Assembly: GCA_963839725.1 (NCBI GenBank)
Contig: CAWIWT010000006.1
Span: forward strand, 1 to 64,000
DNA: 64,000 nucleotides
Source: Kumtagia sp963839725
Lineage (GTDB): Bacteria > Pseudomonadota > Alphaproteobacteria > Rhizobiales > Rhizobiaceae
Direction of reading: 5' to 3'
Of this stretch, positions 24,331 through 32,732 are shown one piece after another. Numbering within the stretch: the first letter of the stretch is position 1; every line of letters begins with the position of its first letter. Made by a program: the position numbers and the translations under genes. The notes below the pieces were generated by a model. The model was not told the origin of the DNA and did not search any database. It saw nothing but the letters and a program-made list of their open reading frames with translations.

Positions 24331-24352
24331 GATAGATTTGATAAATTCTATC
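24331..24352. promoter_or_regulatory. Candidate operator 2 upstream of the mocD-like gene
   Basis: GATAGATTT GATA AATTCTATC has 9-bp arms matching at 8 positions, about 100 bp before the mocD-like ATG. It resembles site 1 in composition and in the GATAGA/TCTATC pattern. It is a plausible operator for the neighbouring LacI-type protein. Confidence 0.4.
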
Positions 24353-24448
24353 TGACGATAGTTGATGATTTTGAGGCCTTCGCTATCTTCATGACGACGT
24401 GAACGGTCCAGTCGATACCTGACCCGCACGAACTTCCGAGAGACAGAG

Positions 24449-25540
24449 ATGAGCGTCACCCCGAGCGAACGCGACTACAGCCTGATAGGCCAGGATTCCA
24501 AGCGCGCCTTGGAGAATGGACTGGCTGCGGCCGAATGGTATCACACCGACATTCCGCGCAAGCAGATGAAGGAATTGATGCAGCGCTCCGACCAGCCGGC
24601 GATCCGCGATACCGCCATCTGGCTGGGCTTGCTCCTGTCTTTCGGCGCCTGCGCGGCGCTGCTGTGGGGTAGCTGGTGGTCCGTGCCGTTCTTCCTTTGC
24701 TACGGCGTCCTCTACGGCTCGGCGACCGACTCCCGCTGGCATGAATGCGGCCACGGCACCGCCTTCAAGACGCGCTGGATGAACGACGCCGTCTATCAAC
24801 TCGCCTCTTTCATGATCATGCGCGAACCGACGATCTGGCGTTGGAGCCATACGCGCCATCACACCGATACCATCATCGTCGGACGCGACCCGGAGATCAT
24901 CGCGATGCGTCCGCCGGATCTGGTCGGCATGCTGCTCAACATCTTCGCGCTGAAGAGCACGACAATCGCCATCAAGCACATGGTGCTGCACGCCTGCGGC
25001 AGGCTGACGGCGGAAGAGGAAACCTTCGTCCCCGACATGGAGCGGCCACGGGCATTCCGCGTGGCGCGCATCTGGCTCGCCATCCATCTCGGCATTATCG
25101 CAATGTCGCTGGCGCTCGGCTCCTGGCTGCCGCTGCTGCTCGTCGGATTGTTGCCGACCATCTATGGCGGCTGGTTCGTGATCTTCATGGGGCTGACGCA
25201 GCATTCGGGCCTGGCCGAAAACGTCCTCGACCATCGCCTGAATTCCCGCACGGTCTACATGAACCCGGTGTTCCGCTTCCTCTATTGGAACATGAACTAC
25301 CATGTGGAGCACCACATGTTCCCGATGGTGCCCTATCACGCGCTGCCGAAACTGCATGCAATCATGAAAGCCGACACGCCGCAGCCCTACCCGAGCACCT
25401 GGGCGGCCTACAAGGAGATCATCCCGGCGTTGCTGCGCCAGCGGCGCGACCCGGAATGGTTCGTGCGTCGCGAACTGCCGCAGACCGCAAAGCCATATCG
25501 TCCGGAATTCCATGGCGAGGTGCTGGCGGCCGCCGAGTAG
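24449..25540 (+). CDS. mocD: MocD-like diiron hydroxylase (fatty acid desaturase family)
   Basis: A 363-residue membrane protein of the desaturase/alkane-hydroxylase superfamily. It has the three histidine boxes that bind the diiron centre: HECGH at about residue 98, HTRHH at about 135 and HVEHH near 290, with hydrophobic helices between (SFGACAALLWGSWWSV, WLPLLLVGLLPTIYGGWF). In rhizobial rhizopine metabolism MocD works with the ferredoxin MocE and reductase MocF in demethylating 3-O-methyl-scyllo-inosamine. Here all three homologues follow in that order. ATG 24449 is preceded by GAGACAGAG. Membrane-embedded. The substrate is inferred, not shown. Confidence 0.82.
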   Translation: MSVTPSERDYSLIGQDSKRALENGLAAAEWYHTDIPRKQMKELMQRSDQPAIRDTAIWLGLLLSFGACAALLWGSWWSVPFFLCYGVLYGSATDSRWHECGHGTAFKTRWMNDAVYQLASFMIMREPTIWRWSHTRHHTDTIIVGRDPEIIAMRPPDLVGMLLNIFALKSTTIAIKHMVLHACGRLTAEEETFVPDMERPRAFRVARIWLAIHLGIIAMSLALGSWLPLLLVGLLPTIYGGWFVIFMGLTQHSGLAENVLDHRLNSRTVYMNPVFRFLYWNMNYHVEHHMFPMVPYHALPKLHAIMKADTPQPYPSTWAAYKEIIPALLRQRRDPEWFVRRELPQTAKPYRPEFHGEVLAAAE

Positions 25541-25580
25541 CTTCCGCTGGAGCGGAAGCGATAGGCGGCGTCGCGCCGCC
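25541..25580 (+). promoter_or_regulatory. Two consecutive hairpins between the mocD- and mocE-like genes
   Basis: CTTCCGCT GG AGCGGAAG (25541-25558) and GGCGGCG TCG CGCCGCC (25564-25580) are perfect 8-bp and 7-bp stems, starting right after the mocD-like stop. No T run follows, so they look more like mRNA-stabilising or processing hairpins than terminators. They could set the ratio of the membrane oxygenase to its electron carriers. Confidence 0.5.
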
Positions 25581-25606
25581 AAACAGGATTTCACAGGGAG
25601 GAGTTC

Positions 25607-25921
25607 ATGAGCAATTGGGTCAAGGCGTGCGGGGCCGCCGACATCGACGAAGAAGACGTGATGCGGTTCGATCATGCCGGCCGTACCTTCGCGATCTACC
25701 GCAGCCCGGACGACGAGTTCTTCGCCACCGATGGGCTCTGCACGCATGAGAAAATCCACCTCGCCAGCGGCCTGGTCATGGATGACATCATCGAATGCCC
25801 CAAGCATAATGGCCGCTTCAGCTACAAGACGGGCCAGGCAAAAGGCGCGCCCGCCTGCATCAATCTCAAGACCTATCCGGTCAAGGTCGATGACGGCCAA
25901 GTGTTCGTTCAACTCGGGTGA
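25607..25921 (+). CDS. mocE: MocE-like Rieske [2Fe-2S] ferredoxin
   Basis: A 104-residue soluble Rieske ferredoxin. The cluster ligands are in CTHEKIHL (Cys and His) and CPKHNGRF (Cys and His), the CxH...CxxH pattern of Rieske proteins. It would pass electrons from the MocF-like reductase to the diiron oxygenase. GGGAGGAG lies 5 to 6 bases before ATG 25607. The reductase start follows within 6 bp of its stop. Confidence 0.88.
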   Translation: MSNWVKACGAADIDEEDVMRFDHAGRTFAIYRSPDDEFFATDGLCTHEKIHLASGLVMDDIIECPKHNGRFSYKTGQAKGAPACINLKTYPVKVDDGQVFVQLG

Positions 25922-25926
25922 GGCAG

Positions 25927-27159
25927 ATGCAACGCGGAATGGTGATTGTCGGCGCCGGCGAGTGCGGCGCGCGGGCCGCATTCGCGCTGCGGGAGGTGGG
26001 CTATGACGGCCCCGTAACGCTGATCGGCGAAGAACCGCACCTTCCCTACGAGCGCCCGCCGCTTTCCAAGGCAGCCATGGTTTCCGAGGAACATCCCACC
26101 CCGGTCACAGTCACCGATCATCAGCGCCTTGCCGACAACAACATCAGCCTGATCTCCTCGGTTCGGGCGTCAGGCATCGATCGCGAGAGTAGGACTGTCC
26201 TGCTCGAAGACGGGCGGGTAATTCCATACGACAAGCTGCTGCTGGCGACCGGATCGGCGCCGCGCCGCCTTCCCATGCCGGGCCTCGGTGAGCGCTGCGT
26301 CTATCTGCGCAGCTATGACGATGCGCTGGCGATCCGCGCGCATCTTAAGCCAGGCATACGGGTTGCGATCATTGGCGGCGGCTTCATCGGGCTCGAGCTT
26401 GCCGCTTCGGCGCGCAAGCGTGGTGCTTCCGTTACAGTCATCGAAGCGCAACCGCGCATCCTGATGCGTGGCGTTCCCGCCGAAATCTCTTCGATTATTC
26501 ACGACGCTCACGTTGCGGAAGGTGTCGACGTCCGAACCGGAAGCGGACTGAAATCGATCGACGATGACTGTAAGACTGTGCGCATTCTTCTTGCGGATGG
26601 TTCAGGCCTCGATGTCGATCTGGCGGTGATCGGCATCGGCGCCGTTCCCGTCACAGGGCTCGCCGAAGCAGCAGGACTAACGGTCGAAAACGGCATAGCG
26701 GTCGATAGCGAACTTCGCACCAGCGATCCCAACATTTTCGCCGCCGGCGACTGCTGTTCCTTCCCGCTCGAAATCTATGCAGGCCGGCGTGTGCGTCTCG
26801 AATCATGGCGCAATGCCCAGGATCAGGGCGCCGTGGCGGCGCACAATATGAACGGCGCCAGCGAAGGCCATGCCGCCGTTCCATGGTTTTGGTCGGATCA
26901 GTACGAGCTCACCTTGCAGATCGCCGGGCTGTCCGACGAAGCCTCGACGACGGTGCGGCGCGATCTTGGCCACGGCGCCTTCATCCTCTTTCACATCGCT
27001 GCCGATGGCCGCCTCGTTGCGGCAAGCGGCATCGGCACGGGCAATTCCGTCGCCCGCGACATTCGTCTGGCAGAAATGATGATAGCCAAGCGCGCGAGTC
27101 CCAGCCCAGACCAGCTGGCATCGTCGGATGTGAAGCTGAAATCGCTGCTGGCGGCGTGA
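25927..27159 (+). CDS. mocF: MocF-like ferredoxin reductase (FAD/NAD(P)H)
   Basis: A 410-residue pyridine nucleotide-disulfide oxidoreductase of the rubredoxin/Rieske-ferredoxin reductase kind. The FAD motif VIVGAGECGARAAFALRE is at the start and LLATGSAPRRLPMPG marks the middle. The NAD(P)H motif VAIIGGGFIGLELAASARKR is near 145, and FAAGDCC binds the flavin near 275. The C-terminal reductase domain ends KLKSLLAA. I chose ATG 25927 over GTG 25918 because GAGG precedes it and it follows the mocE stop cleanly. It supplies electrons for the mocDE-type oxygenase. Confidence 0.85.
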   Translation: MQRGMVIVGAGECGARAAFALREVGYDGPVTLIGEEPHLPYERPPLSKAAMVSEEHPTPVTVTDHQRLADNNISLISSVRASGIDRESRTVLLEDGRVIPYDKLLLATGSAPRRLPMPGLGERCVYLRSYDDALAIRAHLKPGIRVAIIGGGFIGLELAASARKRGASVTVIEAQPRILMRGVPAEISSIIHDAHVAEGVDVRTGSGLKSIDDDCKTVRILLADGSGLDVDLAVIGIGAVPVTGLAEAAGLTVENGIAVDSELRTSDPNIFAAGDCCSFPLEIYAGRRVRLESWRNAQDQGAVAAHNMNGASEGHAAVPWFWSDQYELTLQIAGLSDEASTTVRRDLGHGAFILFHIAADGRLVAASGIGTGNSVARDIRLAEMMIAKRASPSPDQLASSDVKLKSLLAA

Positions 27160-27192
27160 GAACGAGGCTGCGCGGCCTATCACCTTGCCAGC

Positions 27193-27858
27193 TCAACGGC
27201 CGGATGTGACTTCGCCGGCGAGGACGCGGGTGATGCGCGACTTCCGCTCCATCGCTACCGTGTCTAGCCTTTCCACAACGTCGATGGCGGCCGAGAGCGA
27301 CCGTTCTATACGCCTCACCAGGAACTGCACAACGTTCGGCTCGACCTCCACCTGACGGTCGGCGAAGAGCTTCGTGATGACGCCTGCGAGCAGAAGATCG
27401 TCCGGCTCATGAATTTCGACAACGGTCGCCGCCTTCAGCCGCGACACCAAGTCCGGCAGCGTCACCCGCCAGGCGGCCGGAAAACTCCGCGCCGTAAGCA
27501 GCAGGTGTCCGCCGCCCGCCCGGAACGAGTTGATGAGATGAAACAGCCCGGTCTGATCCAGTTGCGCTGAATCCGCATCCTCGACCAGAGCCGCTGGTGC
27601 GGAGCCATCGTGTAGAACCGCCTCGATCCTGATTGCCGGGATGACAGCCGCGCCGGCAAGCTCCCGCCAGATGGCCGCGAGATGCGACTTGCCGGAACCC
27701 GGTGGCCCGGCAAGCAACACCACCGGCGATGGCCAGTCGGGCCAGCGTTCGATGAGCGCGACCGCATCCCGATTGGCGGCGGAGATCACAAGATCGTCGC
27801 GCGACACGCCAGCGACATGGCCGAGATCGAGTGGCAGCTGCCGTGGAGGTTCGGTCAT
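27193..27858 (-). CDS. hdaA: HdaA, DnaA regulatory inactivator homologue
   Basis: A 221-residue protein related to the AAA+ part of DnaA. The N-terminal clamp-binding motif RQLPLDLGH lets Hda proteins dock on the beta sliding clamp. Walker A is GPPGSGKSH at about 52-60, and VEDADS takes the Walker B place; the C-terminal lid includes LVRRIERSLSAAIDVVERLD. It promotes hydrolysis of DnaA-ATP after replication starts. The gene order hdaA, AI-2E permease, CDP-alcohol transferase opposite purMN is conserved in Rhizobiales. Confidence 0.88.
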   Translation of the reverse strand: MTEPPRQLPLDLGHVAGVSRDDLVISAANRDAVALIERWPDWPSPVVLLAGPPGSGKSHLAAIWRELAGAAVIPAIRIEAVLHDGSAPAALVEDADSAQLDQTGLFHLINSFRAGGGHLLLTARSFPAAWRVTLPDLVSRLKAATVVEIHEPDDLLLAGVITKLFADRQVEVEPNVVQFLVRRIERSLSAAIDVVERLDTVAMERKSRITRVLAGEVTSGR

Positions 27859-27902
27859 CGGCGTCGGGAGAAAATCTGGAGTTTACGAGCTTTACGCATG
27901 AC

Positions 27903-29078
27903 TTATTTCGTCCGCGCCTTGTCCCCTGCTTCGTTCACGGTACCGACCGCGTCGTCCGAATGGCCGACGTACAGCGGCGAATCGAGATAGCGCGAGATGG
28001 CGAAGCGCACCAGAACGGCAATGGCGGCCGCCGACGGTACCGCGATCAGCAGCCCGACGAAGCCGAACAGCGCGCCGAACGCAAACAGCGCGAACATCAG
28101 CCAGACGGGATGCAGGCCGACGCTCTTTCCGACGAGGCGCGGTTGCAGGATGTTGCCCTCGATGAACTGGCCGATGAAGAACACCAACGCCACAGCGGCG
28201 ACCATCATCCAATCCGGCCAGAATTGGACGAAGGCGACGCCGATCGCCAGCACGAGCCCAACCAGCGAGCCGACATAGGGGATGAAGCTGATCAGCCCGG
28301 CGAACAGCCCGATCAGGATGCCGAAATTCAGGCCTGTCAGCGTCAAGCCGACTGCGTACATGACGCCGAGCAGCAGGCATAGCGTGCCTTGGCCGCGCAC
28401 AAATCCGGCCGTTGACGCGTTGATGTCGGTGGCGAGTTGGCGGACGATATGCACGTAGTCGCGCGGTACCCAGCTGTCGACTTTGGCAACCATCTTGTCC
28501 CAGTCGAGCAGCATGTAGAAGGCAACCACGGGCGTCACGATGAACAGACTGGCGAGGCTGAACAGAGCGACGCCGGAGCTCCAGATCGAGGTGAAGATCG
28601 CCGTGACGAAGCCGACGCCCGAGGCGAGCAACGAATTCAGCGCGTCACGCAGGTCGGCCGGATCGATGCCGAAGCGTTTCTCGATCCATTGAGGGTCGAA
28701 GCCGGTGATCAGCGCCTGCAACCGGCTGAGATAGTCCGGCATCTTCGCCGCGAAGTCGGATAGCTGCGTTGCCAGAAGCGGCGCCACGATGATCACTGCA
28801 ATGACCATCATCACAAGGAACGCGCCGAGGATCAGAACCGTCGCCATGATCCGCGACAGCCCCAACTTCTCCAGCCTGTCGGCAACCGGATCGAGGAAAT
28901 AGGCGAGCGCCATTCCAGCAACGAAGGGCAGCAGGATTTCACTGAAAATGTAGAGGAACAGTGCCAGCACGATGGCGACGATGATCCAAAACCGGATCTG
29001 ACGGCGAAACGCCACGCTTGTCGCTTCCTCGGAGCCGGTCAGGTCACCGGTGCGCAGTTTCGCTTTTGCCATAGCCAT
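27903..29078 (-). CDS. AI-2E family transporter (PerM-like membrane protein)
   Basis: A 391-residue protein with about eight hydrophobic helices, including FWIIVAIVLALFLYIFSEIL near 30, and the family core PYVGSLVGLVLAIGVAFVQF near 295. The cytoplasmic/periplasmic soluble part lies in the middle. Members have been linked to autoinducer-2 export or to sodium/proton exchange; the function here is unknown. The start ATG 29078 lies inside the upstream gene's 3' end (35-bp overlap), so translation is probably coupled to it. The conserved link to hdaA suggests shared expression only. Confidence 0.88.
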   Translation of the reverse strand: MAMAKAKLRTGDLTGSEEATSVAFRRQIRFWIIVAIVLALFLYIFSEILLPFVAGMALAYFLDPVADRLEKLGLSRIMATVLILGAFLVMMVIAVIIVAPLLATQLSDFAAKMPDYLSRLQALITGFDPQWIEKRFGIDPADLRDALNSLLASGVGFVTAIFTSIWSSGVALFSLASLFIVTPVVAFYMLLDWDKMVAKVDSWVPRDYVHIVRQLATDINASTAGFVRGQGTLCLLLGVMYAVGLTLTGLNFGILIGLFAGLISFIPYVGSLVGLVLAIGVAFVQFWPDWMMVAAVALVFFIGQFIEGNILQPRLVGKSVGLHPVWLMFALFAFGALFGFVGLLIAVPSAAAIAVLVRFAISRYLDSPLYVGHSDDAVGTVNEAGDKARTK

Positions 29079-29601
29079 TCATGTGCCTCAGCCAGGCGAC
29101 GAGATAGGCTGCGGCGGAAGCAACGGTCAAGAGCCCGCTCAGATAGACGAGCGTGTCGGTCGCCCAGCCGAAATCCGCTGGGTAGGCAAGTTCGGCCAAA
29201 ACGACGATGACGAGAATGATCTGCAAGGCCGTATTGGCTTTGGAGACCATAAGCGGTTTCATCGCCACCGGACGCGCCATGACCGACGACAGCAGCACGG
29301 CTATTATGATGAGCACATCGCGGGTGACGGCCGCAATCACTAGCCACAGCGGCAATTGTCCCATTATCCCCAGGACGACGAAGACGCTGACGAGAAGCGA
29401 TTTGTCTGCAACGGGATCGAGATAGGCGCCGAGTTCGCTGCGCTGATTGAACTGCCGCGCAATGAAGCCATCGACGCCATCCGAGACGCCGGCGACGAGA
29501 AAGCCAGCGAATGCCCAGTCCATGCGGCCGGATAGCATTGCATAGACCACGCCCGGAACGAGCAGGAACCGTATGATCGTTATCAGGTTCGGGATGGTCA
29601 C
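29044..29601 (-). CDS. CDP-alcohol phosphatidyltransferase family protein
   Basis: A 185-residue membrane enzyme. The complete CDP-alcohol phosphotransferase motif is visible at about residues 40-70: SDGVDGFIARQF, then ELGAYLDPVADK, giving the D..DG..AR....G...D...D pattern that binds metal and CDP. Three or more further helices follow. Members make phosphatidylglycerol phosphate, cardiolipin or other phospholipids. A clear pgsA lies at 41381, so this copy may have another acceptor. It overlaps the AI-2E gene by 35 bp. Confidence 0.85.
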   Translation of the reverse strand: MTIPNLITIIRFLLVPGVVYAMLSGRMDWAFAGFLVAGVSDGVDGFIARQFNQRSELGAYLDPVADKSLLVSVFVVLGIMGQLPLWLVIAAVTRDVLIIIAVLLSSVMARPVAMKPLMVSKANTALQIILVIVVLAELAYPADFGWATDTLVYLSGLLTVASAAAYLVAWLRHMNGYGKSETAHR

Positions 29602-29744
29602 GAACCGTTTCCTCCAGCATTAGGTCCCGCGAAGATGGGCGCGCAATCGACAACCCGCAAGAGGCCGGTTCAGTTATCAACGCCTTGCGAGCCGGAGAGG
29701 ATCATGCGAAGAGCCGCATGATCCAAGCAGCCGGAAGCGAGGCG

Positions 29745-30809
29745 ATGAGCGGGCAGAAGAACGGGCTCACCTATGCGCAAGCGGGCGTCGATATCGATGC
29801 CGGCAATGAAATGGTGGAGCGGATCAAACCGCTGGTGCGCTCGACCCGCAGGCCGGGCGCGGACGGCGAAATCGGCGGCTTTGGCGGCCTGTTCGACCTC
29901 AAGGCAGCGGGATTTTCTGATCCGGTTCTTGTCGCGGCCAATGACGGCGTCGGCACCAAGCTGAAGATCGCCATCGATTCGGGCCGTCACGGCACGATCG
30001 GCATCGACCTTGTCGCCATGTGCGTCAACGATATCGTCGTGCAGGGCGCCGAGCCGTTGTTCTTCCTCGACTACTTCGCTACCGGCAAGCTCGATCCCGA
30101 CCAGGGCACGGCGATCGTAGCGGGCATAGCCGACGGTTGCCGCATGGCGGGCTGCGCGCTGATTGGCGGCGAAACGGCGGAAATGCCGGGCATGTATCAC
30201 GGCAACGACTACGACCTCGCCGGCTTTGCCGTCGGCGCGGCCGAGCGCGGGCAGCTGCTGCCCACCGACGACATTGTCGAGGGCGACGTGATTCTCGGCC
30301 TTGCCTCGTCGGGCCTGCACTCCAACGGCTTCTCGCTGACCCGCAAGATCGTTGAAGTCTCCGGCCTGAAATGGAGCGATCCAGCGCCCTTTGCCGATGG
30401 CGTGACGCTTGGCGAAGCCTTGCTGGAGCCGACGCGGATCTATGTGAAGCCGCTGCTGAAAGCGATTCGCGGAACGCACGGCATCAAGGCCCTGGCGCAC
30501 ATCACCGGCGGCGGCTTCCCGGACAATATTCCACGCGTGCTGCCGAAGGACTTTTCCGCCGAACTCGACCTCGAATCGATCGACGTGCCGCCTGTCTTCT
30601 CATGGCTGGCGAAAACCGGCGGCGTCACGCCGGAAGAGATGATGCGCACCTTCAATTGCGGAATCGGCATGATCGCCGTCGTAGCCGCCGGCCAGGCCGC
30701 GCAGGTCGCGGCCGTGCTTCAGGAGGCCGGCGAGACCGTGGCGCCGGTCGGACGAATCGTGCCGCGCCGCAATGCGGGCGTGATCTATCGGGGGTCGCTC
30801 GCGCTATGA
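29745..30809 (+). CDS. purM: Phosphoribosylformylglycinamidine cyclo-ligase
   Basis: PurM closes the imidazole ring to make aminoimidazole ribonucleotide in purine synthesis, using ATP. The 354-residue chain begins MSGQKNGLTYAQAGVDID and has FGGLFDLK, VAANDGVGTKLKIA (nucleotide loop), GGETAEMPGMY and GFSLTRKI. It ends NAGVIYRGSLAL. I use ATG 29745, where family similarity begins; upstream ATGs at 29685 and 29718 give a tail without similarity. The stop overlaps the purN start as ATGA, so the two are translationally coupled. Confidence 0.95.
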   Translation: MSGQKNGLTYAQAGVDIDAGNEMVERIKPLVRSTRRPGADGEIGGFGGLFDLKAAGFSDPVLVAANDGVGTKLKIAIDSGRHGTIGIDLVAMCVNDIVVQGAEPLFFLDYFATGKLDPDQGTAIVAGIADGCRMAGCALIGGETAEMPGMYHGNDYDLAGFAVGAAERGQLLPTDDIVEGDVILGLASSGLHSNGFSLTRKIVEVSGLKWSDPAPFADGVTLGEALLEPTRIYVKPLLKAIRGTHGIKALAHITGGGFPDNIPRVLPKDFSAELDLESIDVPPVFSWLAKTGGVTPEEMMRTFNCGIGMIAVVAAGQAAQVAAVLQEAGETVAPVGRIVPRRNAGVIYRGSLAL

Positions 30810-31510
30810 CCGGCAAACGCGTCACCGTCCTGATCTCCGGCCGTGGCTCCAATATGGCCGCACTGATCGAGGCCGCGAAGGCGCCCAGCTTTCCGGCGGA
30901 AATCGTCGGCGTGATTTCCGACAAGGCGAATGCCACCGGGCTCGCCATTGCCGATGCGAATGGCATCACGACAAAGGTGCTCGATCGCGCCGATTTCCCG
31001 AGCAAGGAAGCGCACGACCAGGCAATCGACGCGACACTGCATGCGCTAGGCACCGAGATCGTCTGCCTCGCGGGGTATATGAGGCTTCTAACCACGCCCT
31101 TCGTCGAGGAGTGGAAAGGCCGAATGATCAACATCCACCCGGCGCTGCTCCCCTTGTTCAAGGGGCTCGACACCCACAGACGCGCGCTCGATGCCGGCGT
31201 GCGGCTGCACGGTTGCACGGTGCATTTCGTCACGCCCGAAATGGATGACGGGCCGATCATCGCGCAGGCGGCCGTTCCCGTTCTGGCCGACGACACGGAG
31301 GACACGCTTGCCGCGCGCGTACTCACCGCCGAGCACAAGCTTTATCCGCTGGCGGTCGCGCTGCTGGCCGATGGAAAGGTCAGCATGCAAGGCGGAAAAT
31401 CCACTTTTCATACATCCAGAGACCTCGTATCCAAGGACGCGCGGCTGTTCTCGCTGACGTCGCACTCGGCCGAGGTGGATGTCGAAAGTCTGGCCCGATT
31501 TACGCCTTGA
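30806..31510 (+). CDS. purN: Phosphoribosylglycinamide formyltransferase
   Basis: PurN transfers a formyl group from 10-formyl-tetrahydrofolate to glycinamide ribonucleotide. The 234 residues start MTGKRVTVLISGRGSNMAAL (phosphate-binding SGRGSN), and GYMRLLTTPFV, the catalytic block NIHPALLPLFKG and HFVTPEMDDGPII follow. All catalytic residues (Asn and His in NIHPALLP and the Asp of MDDGP) are present. ATG 30806 overlaps the purM stop by 4 bases. The C-terminus is about 20 residues longer than in E. coli, as is common in rhizobia. Confidence 0.95.
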   Translation: MTGKRVTVLISGRGSNMAALIEAAKAPSFPAEIVGVISDKANATGLAIADANGITTKVLDRADFPSKEAHDQAIDATLHALGTEIVCLAGYMRLLTTPFVEEWKGRMINIHPALLPLFKGLDTHRRALDAGVRLHGCTVHFVTPEMDDGPIIAQAAVPVLADDTEDTLAARVLTAEHKLYPLAVALLADGKVSMQGGKSTFHTSRDLVSKDARLFSLTSHSAEVDVESLARFTP

Positions 31511-31548
31511 GACCGAACATAGGCTGACTGGCCGACAGGATTGATGTC

Positions 31549-32586
31549 GTGACTGCCACAAATCCCCTTAGATATCTGCTTTTGCCGGTCTCCGTGCTTC
31601 GGCTGTTTTCGGGCTACAAATCCTTCGCTGATCCGCTGATCGGCAGCGTCTCGCTCAACCGTCGCGGGTTGCATGTCTGGCGCGTCCGGATGTCCCACGC
31701 GATCGCCAACTGGCGTCGCAGGCGACTGGAGCATCTGGTGCCGGAAGAAGATCGTCAAGGTTATGCCGCGAACGGATTCGTGGCGAAGAAGAACGTCATC
31801 CCCGCCGCCGACTTCCGGGCGCTGCTCACGGAAATGCGTGCGCTCTCCGCCCCCGCTCGTGAGATGAAGGAAGGCGGCGCCATAACCCGGCGCATCGCCG
31901 TAACGCCGGAACTGCTGAAAACCGTTCCCGCTCTCGGACGGTTCCTTGCGTCGTCCGAATGGCGTGGCCTGACCCGCTATATCGGCGGCTTCAATGCCGA
32001 GCCAATCGTCTGCATCCAGACAATTTTCGGCGAAGGATCCGACAAGGGCATCAGCAGCGATCCTCAGACGCGACTGCACATGGACACCTTCCACCCGACG
32101 ATGAAAGCCTGGCTGTTCCTCGAGGACGTCGCGGCGGATGAAGGCCCGTTCACCTATGTGCCCGGCTCGCATAAGCCGACGCCGCTCCGCCTTGCCTGGC
32201 AGCAGCAGAAGAGCATTGAGGCGTGCGAGGCAAAGACCAAGGGAGGCGCGTTCCGCATCGCTGATTCCGAGCTTGGCGAACTCGGCCTCCCACAGCGCGA
32301 GGTGTTTGCGGTTCCCGGCAACACGCTGGTTGTCGGTGACACCTATGGCCTTCACGCGCGCGGCCTGTCGGTCCGCCCATCGACCCGCGTCGAGATCTAC
32401 GCTTCGATGCGGCCGAACCCCTTCAATCCGCTGACTTTCCTCGATACCGCCTGGATACCGTTCGTGCGCGGACGCAAGGAGATCATTGGCTGGTGGATCG
32501 AGGATGCCCTCGTCGCCCTGGGGCTTACCCGCCGTATCTGGAAAGACGTCGGCTCGGTCAATCCGTGGCAGCGCAAGCCCGGATAG
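31549..32586 (+). CDS. Phytanoyl-CoA dioxygenase (PhyH)-type Fe(II)/2-oxoglutarate oxygenase
   Basis: A 345-residue protein. The iron-binding pair HMD occurs in RLHMDTFHPTM, followed by FTYVPGSHKPTPLRL, the typical PhyH turn; the distal His is in GLHARGLS followed by Arg for 2-oxoglutarate. The family hydroxylates lipids, halogenates or modifies small molecules; its substrate here is unknown. The N-terminal 60 residues are basic with a short hydrophobic part and may touch the membrane. GTG 31549 is preceded by CAGGA. It follows purN by 38 bp on the same strand but is unlikely to share its pathway. Confidence 0.8.
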   Translation: MTATNPLRYLLLPVSVLRLFSGYKSFADPLIGSVSLNRRGLHVWRVRMSHAIANWRRRRLEHLVPEEDRQGYAANGFVAKKNVIPAADFRALLTEMRALSAPAREMKEGGAITRRIAVTPELLKTVPALGRFLASSEWRGLTRYIGGFNAEPIVCIQTIFGEGSDKGISSDPQTRLHMDTFHPTMKAWLFLEDVAADEGPFTYVPGSHKPTPLRLAWQQQKSIEACEAKTKGGAFRIADSELGELGLPQREVFAVPGNTLVVGDTYGLHARGLSVRPSTRVEIYASMRPNPFNPLTFLDTAWIPFVRGRKEIIGWWIEDALVALGLTRRIWKDVGSVNPWQRKPG

Positions 32587-32690
32587 CAGACCCGCATTAT
32601 GGTTTGGCCAGCCTCTTCTAGGCTGCCGCCTACCAGCCGCCGTCATGGAACGCTGCGCCGCTTGACCGTCCCTCCCTTTGATCATAGCGT

Positions 32691-32709
32691 GGTAGCAAAT
32701 ATTGCTACC
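32691..32709. promoter_or_regulatory. ParD operator: 19-bp inverted repeat
   Basis: GGTAGCAA ATA TTGCTACC has exact 8-bp arms around a 3-bp centre, 24 bp before the ParD start. ParD ribbon-helix-helix dimers bind such sites for autorepression. Confidence 0.7.
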
Positions 32710-32732
32710 GTTCACCGTGGCGGAGTCGAGCC

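Noticed and set aside
24389..25981. A 530-codon minus-strand frame across mocD- and mocE-like genes
   Set aside because: Antisense shadow; the three His boxes and the Rieske motif lie on the plus strand.
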